Assembly (NCBI GenBank): GCA_037893245.1
Contig: JBAIAA010000028.1
Span: 1,550,001-1,614,000 of the forward strand
Direction of reading: 5' to 3'
Length of the DNA stretch: 64,000 nt
Source of the DNA: Crossaster papposus
Taxonomy: Eukaryota; Echinodermata; Asteroidea; Velatida; Solasteridae
Positions 60,006-64,000 of the stretch are shown here, in pieces. The translations under genes and the position numbers were made by a program. How positions within the stretch are numbered: position 1 is the stretch's first letter; each line of letters begins with the position of its first letter. The notes under the pieces were generated by a model that was not told the DNA's origin, made no database searches, and saw nothing but the letters and a program-made list of their open reading frames with translations.

Positions 60006-60636
60006 CACATTCTGCTTGTGATACATGAGAAGCTTTTACACAAGTCAAGTCATAGTCTTGGTTGCAAGACTTTCTATGCGAGCGCCCTCTAACGTATGTC
60101 TCTAACATTCGGCTAGTACGTCTTGGCTATTTCATATATTCGCTTTGAAAATTTCGAGCACAATTCTGTAGCATTTGCATGCGTGTGTGACGTTGCGTGC
60201 ATAATCGCGTGACGTAACGCGCATATTAATTCTGACGCACTGGTCTAGGTTATTGCGCGATGTGTACGAACATGCTGTGTGTATAGTTTGTTGAGCAATG
60301 TCGAACTGATTGTGGACCAAAAAAAATGGGTTTTGGAAAGCTAAAACGTCATCGGGTCAGTGTTCTTCATCAATTTATACGTGGCCATGATTTGTTTGTT
60401 CATTACTGGGTTTGGCTAGAGTGTAATTTGAGAAGGTACATGTACATGTATGTATACAATACCTAACTAAACCAGCTCATTACTAAAACATAAACTTCCT
60501 CCACTGAGCAAGCGTTATTATTCCTTTGACCTGCCTATTGAATTATGTACGAGAGCTCACGCGCTGTTGCAATGTGAGATAGCCAAGACGTACTAGCCGA
60601 ATGTTTTGTTGGCATACAATACATGTACCTCTCACT

Positions 60637-60857
60637 TTAACCAGTTCGCGCCGGAGGACGTACATGTATATATACACGTAAAGTTTTCCCCAGATTCAAA
60701 ACGGATGACGCATAAACACGTCACGAGCAAGGCCGGAAATGCGTGGGTGTGCTTCCCGGTACCATCGGCCTGAGCCCGCCTCGAATCGAGTTAAAAAAAA
60801 AATAATCCCGCGCCTCGGCTGGTGAATGTTAAAATAAACTCGGCGCGAACTGGTTAA
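60637..60857 (+). mobile_element. MITE family B, copy 9
   Basis: TTAACCAGTTCGCGCCGGAG to CGGCGCGAACTGGTTAA; TTAA at both ends. Confidence 0.85.
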
Positions 60858-61120
60858 TAATGCATGGAGCATGATACTAAATCCTGATGTAAACATGCAC
60901 ACAATGTACACCCATAGTGCTGCATCGCATACGCTGCATCGCTTACGGCGGCTTAGAAATCTTGCAATTAAGACTAGTCAGGTCAGTGCCTCTGTCACAG
61001 TTATTTTCAAGTTGTGTGACTTGACAGGACTGGGTTACTTGTTATAAAGTAATTCTGTACCCTCTTGCTTGTTGACTTGTTAACATATTCTACTGGATGT
61101 ACCGGTATCTTATCCTTTAG

Positions 61121-61350
61121 AGTTGCTCCAAGATGGTGAAGTTGAAGGAAACATGCACGTCTCTGGCATTCATGACAGAATGTGGGACTGTCCGAACTCG
61201 TCACTTGTGGTAGGTGATGTTGCTCATTCTGTTGATTCAAGTGTTTTGCCTTCTATAAGCAAGAAACTTTGGGGGGAGGTGGAAATGTCTGAAATTCTTT
61301 CATTCGAAAGCAAAAAAATGAAAAAAATTGTCAAGAGTCATTTAAGATAA
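61121..61350 (+). CDS. Possible terminal exon of an unidentified gene
   Basis: After a pyrimidine-rich tract and tttag there is an open frame of about 76 codons ending TAA, with balanced composition (for example CPNSSLVVGDVAHSVDSS, then Lys-rich KKMKKIVKSHLR). I do not recognise the protein. No upstream exon was found. It could be an alternative 3' exon, the end of a small gene, or chance. It does not splice usefully from EFCAB11 exon 5, because that gives a quick stop. Confidence 0.22.
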
Positions 61351-61679
61351 TGGCAAGGACCATGATGCCACCTTTTACTGGTCTAGTGTTAACTTTAAAA
61401 TTAAATACAAAAGCGAAATGTTTCTTGTAAAAGTGTAGATGAATGTGTTTTTGGTGAAAACTTTAATCACAAAGTTACAACAAAATCAGCATAGTTTTAT
61501 TCAATCACATTAAAGACTCTATCAGGCATACCAGTATTTAAAAACAAATTTTTGTTCACATAATATCTTCCAGATAATTCTTAAATAATTCGTATTCGCC
61601 GGTAGAATTCGTTTTTCCTGTTCATGCGTTGGGTTCTAGCAGATGTAAAATATATAAGAAACAACTACATAGTCTGTAG

Positions 61680-61871
61680 CAGAGTTGTATTTGAGTCCTT
61701 GCAAGTCCTTCAGTCTCAAGTCAAGTCACTAGCTTTACCTTCGTCATTGTTCAACCAGTTACTTGTGACTGGCTTTATGAAAGGACTTGTGACTGGACTT
61801 GTGAAAGGACTTGTGAAAGGACTTGTGAAAGGACTTGTGAAAGGACTTGCAGGGACTCGAATACAACTCTA
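61680..61871. mobile_element. Family D element with 8-bp target duplication
   Basis: CAGAGTTGTATTTGAGTCC .. GGGACTCGAATACAACTCTA, with GTCTGTAG directly repeated at 61672-61679 and 61872-61879. The body is GGACTTGTGAAA units. The duplication length and CAGAGTTG start point to hAT. Confidence 0.8.
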
Positions 61872-62235
61872 GTCTGTAGTGTACTCTCAACTGAACAATT
61901 CTATCTTTTTAAAAGATAAGCCAAAGAAATCACACATGCTACCATATGTGGGTAGGCACTCACCGCGTTAGGGGGACAGGCTCGTTTGTTTGAAAAAGAC
62001 AGACCGAGTAGTGGGGACATTTTTGAGTCCCCATAGCGCGTTGGGTGTTCAGTAAAGGTAGAACAAGGTAAAATCGGGTTAGGGTATAATGAAAGAAAAT
62101 GAAGAAGAGGACAAATTAGGGTGATCCTGAAAATTTTAGAATTTTAGAGTGTTCTGAGTTTGAGATTAGAGAGATTTCAGTTTACACACAAACCCTATGG
62201 GTTGTCCCCATAACGCAATGTACCAAAAGAATACA

Positions 62236-62892
62236 TGACCTGTCATCACAAAATGAGCGTAAAGTCGCACGGAGTGATTTCCCAGTACGGCCAGTCAAAG
62301 TCAAAATTTTAAGGGGTGGTCGATTTTGAAAGTATATGTTTGTTTTAACCAGTTCGCGCCGGATGACGAATATAAACGCAAACATTTCCCCAAATTCAAA
62401 ACGGATGACGAATATATACGCCAAGTTCAAGTTCGGAAATATATGTCAGCAGCGCGCAAGGCCGGAAATGCGTGGGTGTGCTACCCAGCACTATAGGCCT
62501 GAACACGCTTCGGATCGAGTTTCGTTAAAAATAATCCCGCCCGTCGGCTCGGCGATGTTAAAATAATCCCGGCGCGAACTGGTTAAAGACTAAATCCCCA
62601 ACAATCAATTCCCAATTTTTCAGGACGATCAGAAAAAACAAATTTAGTTTTTGAGACAATTTTGACTATGCCTTTCTATGCCTTTCACACAATTTCTCGC
62701 AAGAAATGCCCGTTTTCTCATAATCTCTGTATTAAGACTCCAGACTAAAAAATAAAAATAAAACAAATACTGAGTATCAAACCTCCAAGTGTTATATATC
62801 ATTGAAAAGCTCTGTTTCCACAGAATTTAGAAATACCCATATCTCAATTTTTGATTTTGCCGACTTTACGCTCATTTTGTGATGACAGGTCA
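62236..62892. mobile_element. TIR element with nested family B copy
   Basis: 32-bp inverted ends (outer TGACCTGTCATCACAAAATG; 62236-62267 and 62861-62892). A complete family B copy (62345-62586, TTAA to TTAA) is inserted within it. Confidence 0.78.
62345..62586 (+). mobile_element. MITE family B, copy 10
   Basis: TTAACCAGTTCGCGCCGGAT to CCGGCGCGAACTGGTTAA; complete copy nested in the 62236-62892 element. Confidence 0.87.
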
Positions 62893-63084
62893 CATATGTC
62901 CCATATGTAACAAATGTTTAACCCTCAGAAGCCTGGTACATACTCGGCATGAGAGCGAACACATATGCGAAGTTGTGACGTCACGGGAAGTTTTCGCGCT
63001 GCAAATTCGCAAAAGTTGAACACATTTAAACTCCGGTGAATTTTCGCAGTGAATGCTTTGTGACGTCAAGTTCGTGTCGCATTC

Positions 63085-63336
63085 GCAGAGTTGTATTCAA
63101 GGCAAGTCCTTCCACAAGTCCAGTCATAAGTCCTTTCATAAAGCCAATTGCAAATGACTGGTTGAACAATGATAAAGGAATGCTTTTGTTAAACAGTTTA
63201 TTTGAATAGCTAGTGACTTGACTTGTGATACTGATAGACTTGCAAAGACTTGCAGGGACTTGCAAAGACTTGCAAAGACTTGCAGGGACTTGCAGGGACT
63301 TGCAGGGACTTGCAGGGACTTGCAGGGACTTGCAGG
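63085..63336. mobile_element. Family D element, right end missing
   Basis: Starts GCAGAGTTGTATTCAAGGCA, with GACTTGCAGG decamers at 63240-63336. It directly follows a repeat T copy (62930-63085). Confidence 0.65.
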
Positions 63337-63847
63337 TCACCGCTGTTTCTTAAGCGACATACAGTTGTGCGCATGTGTCATTTTCAAATCTAGATTAAAT
63401 AAAATGCATTATTCATGAGCGGTGACCCGCGACAAAGGGACGATAAAAAAACGGAAATTACCAATGAATACTAACATTAGGGGCTTTTCAATTTTCATCA
63501 GTTTATTCATAAAAATATTCGTGATTTAATAAACCCCCAAAACCAAACAAAATTGGTATGACAAGCGCAAAATTTAAACTGAAATACAGACGCTCCGTTT
63601 CGTTAGGCATTAAGGGAAAGGATGGTTTTCAGGACAAATTTAACAGTGAAGATGACTTTTTCCAAACTAAAAAAATGGTTTGTATAAAAAAGCAGATTGT
63701 GATCTCTTTGAATCATGTGTTTTCGAAAGAGCAAACCCAGCAAGTGATAAACAAAACTAGGTTTGAATATTTATTTTTTTCCATCTTTAACAGAGTTTTC
63801 TGCAACGTGACATTGCGGCCTAGTATGATACCCGTGTAAATAGGGAC

Positions 63848-63991
63848 ACGTTTGGGAATACGCGGTTCTAGATTTCGAACCAGAGTGGGCAAATATCAGG
63901 CTGAATACTGTTTACAATTTTTAATTTGCCGCGTATTCGGCCCGAGATTTGCCAACTTGGATTCGAAATCTAGAACCGCTATTCCCAAACG
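63848..63991. repeat. Foldback repeat at right edge
   Basis: CGTTTGGGAATACGCGGTTC..TTTCGAA is mirrored by TTCGAAATCTAGAACCGCTA..CCAAACG. Confidence 0.75.
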
Positions 63992-64000
63992 ATATGCGTA

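Larger units (their letters stand above)
59679..64000. other. Right flank after EFCAB11: survey
   Basis: Apart from a doubtful exon at 61121-61350, this is transposon-rich sequence. Nothing definable in 60250-60630, 60860-61120, 61360-61670, 61880-62230 and 63430-63840. Confidence 0.5.

Noticed and set aside
63558..63839. 93-codon ATG frame, Lys/Phe-rich
   Set aside because: Real ATG and stop, but AT-rich, unrecognised, and flanked by repeats; chance is plausible.

Overview
This is eukaryotic, intron-rich DNA. The two genes I can read are closest to animal genes, and the non-coding sequence is packed with short inverted-repeat transposons, (ACATGT)n-type microsatellite and a repeat beginning GGGGCCAATTTCA that I associate with echinoderm and related genomes. 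The best guess is a marine invertebrate deuterostome, probably an echinoderm; the species cannot be fixed from sequence alone.

Two genes fill most of the window and point away from each other. On the minus strand, nine coding exons from 48648 down to 398 encode the N-terminal 381 residues of an FBXO11-type F-box protein: a short serine/basic leader, a basic KAKRAR-type stretch, the F-box, and the start of the right-handed beta-helix. The rest of the helix and the C-terminal zinc finger lie beyond the left edge. On the plus strand, six exons from 48986 to 59678 encode a complete 167-residue EFCAB11-type EF-hand protein. All splice phases agree and all introns read GT...AG. The two start codons are 337 bp apart, so the genes share a TATA-less bidirectional promoter with two CCAAT boxes and a YY1-like AAGATGGCCGCC.

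The introns (0.85 to 17.3 kb) and the 4.3 kb right of EFCAB11 are mostly mobile-element debris. Several families are bounded by TTAA (families A, B, M, U and R here). Five adjacent pairs share a single TTAA, which suggests repeated insertion into the target site of a resident element. Others are hAT-like with 8-bp duplications (56248-56984; 61680-61871), foldback elements, and two near-perfect palindromes over 1 kb (31054-32069 and 38293-39538). Satellite-like arrays are a decamer/11-mer at 20061-20408 and a 17-mer at 54418-54736, which lies just after EFCAB11 exon 3.

The least familiar object is a 2.75-kb element at 4305-7053 in an FBXO11 intron. It has identical 28-bp terminal inverted repeats, a TTAC duplication, and inside it eight copies of the 16-mer TGTCCTTTCCTGAACA, each preceded by GTTAAA and spaced near multiples of 180 bp in otherwise unrelated sequence. 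No rRNA, tRNA, CRISPR or intact transposase gene was recognised.
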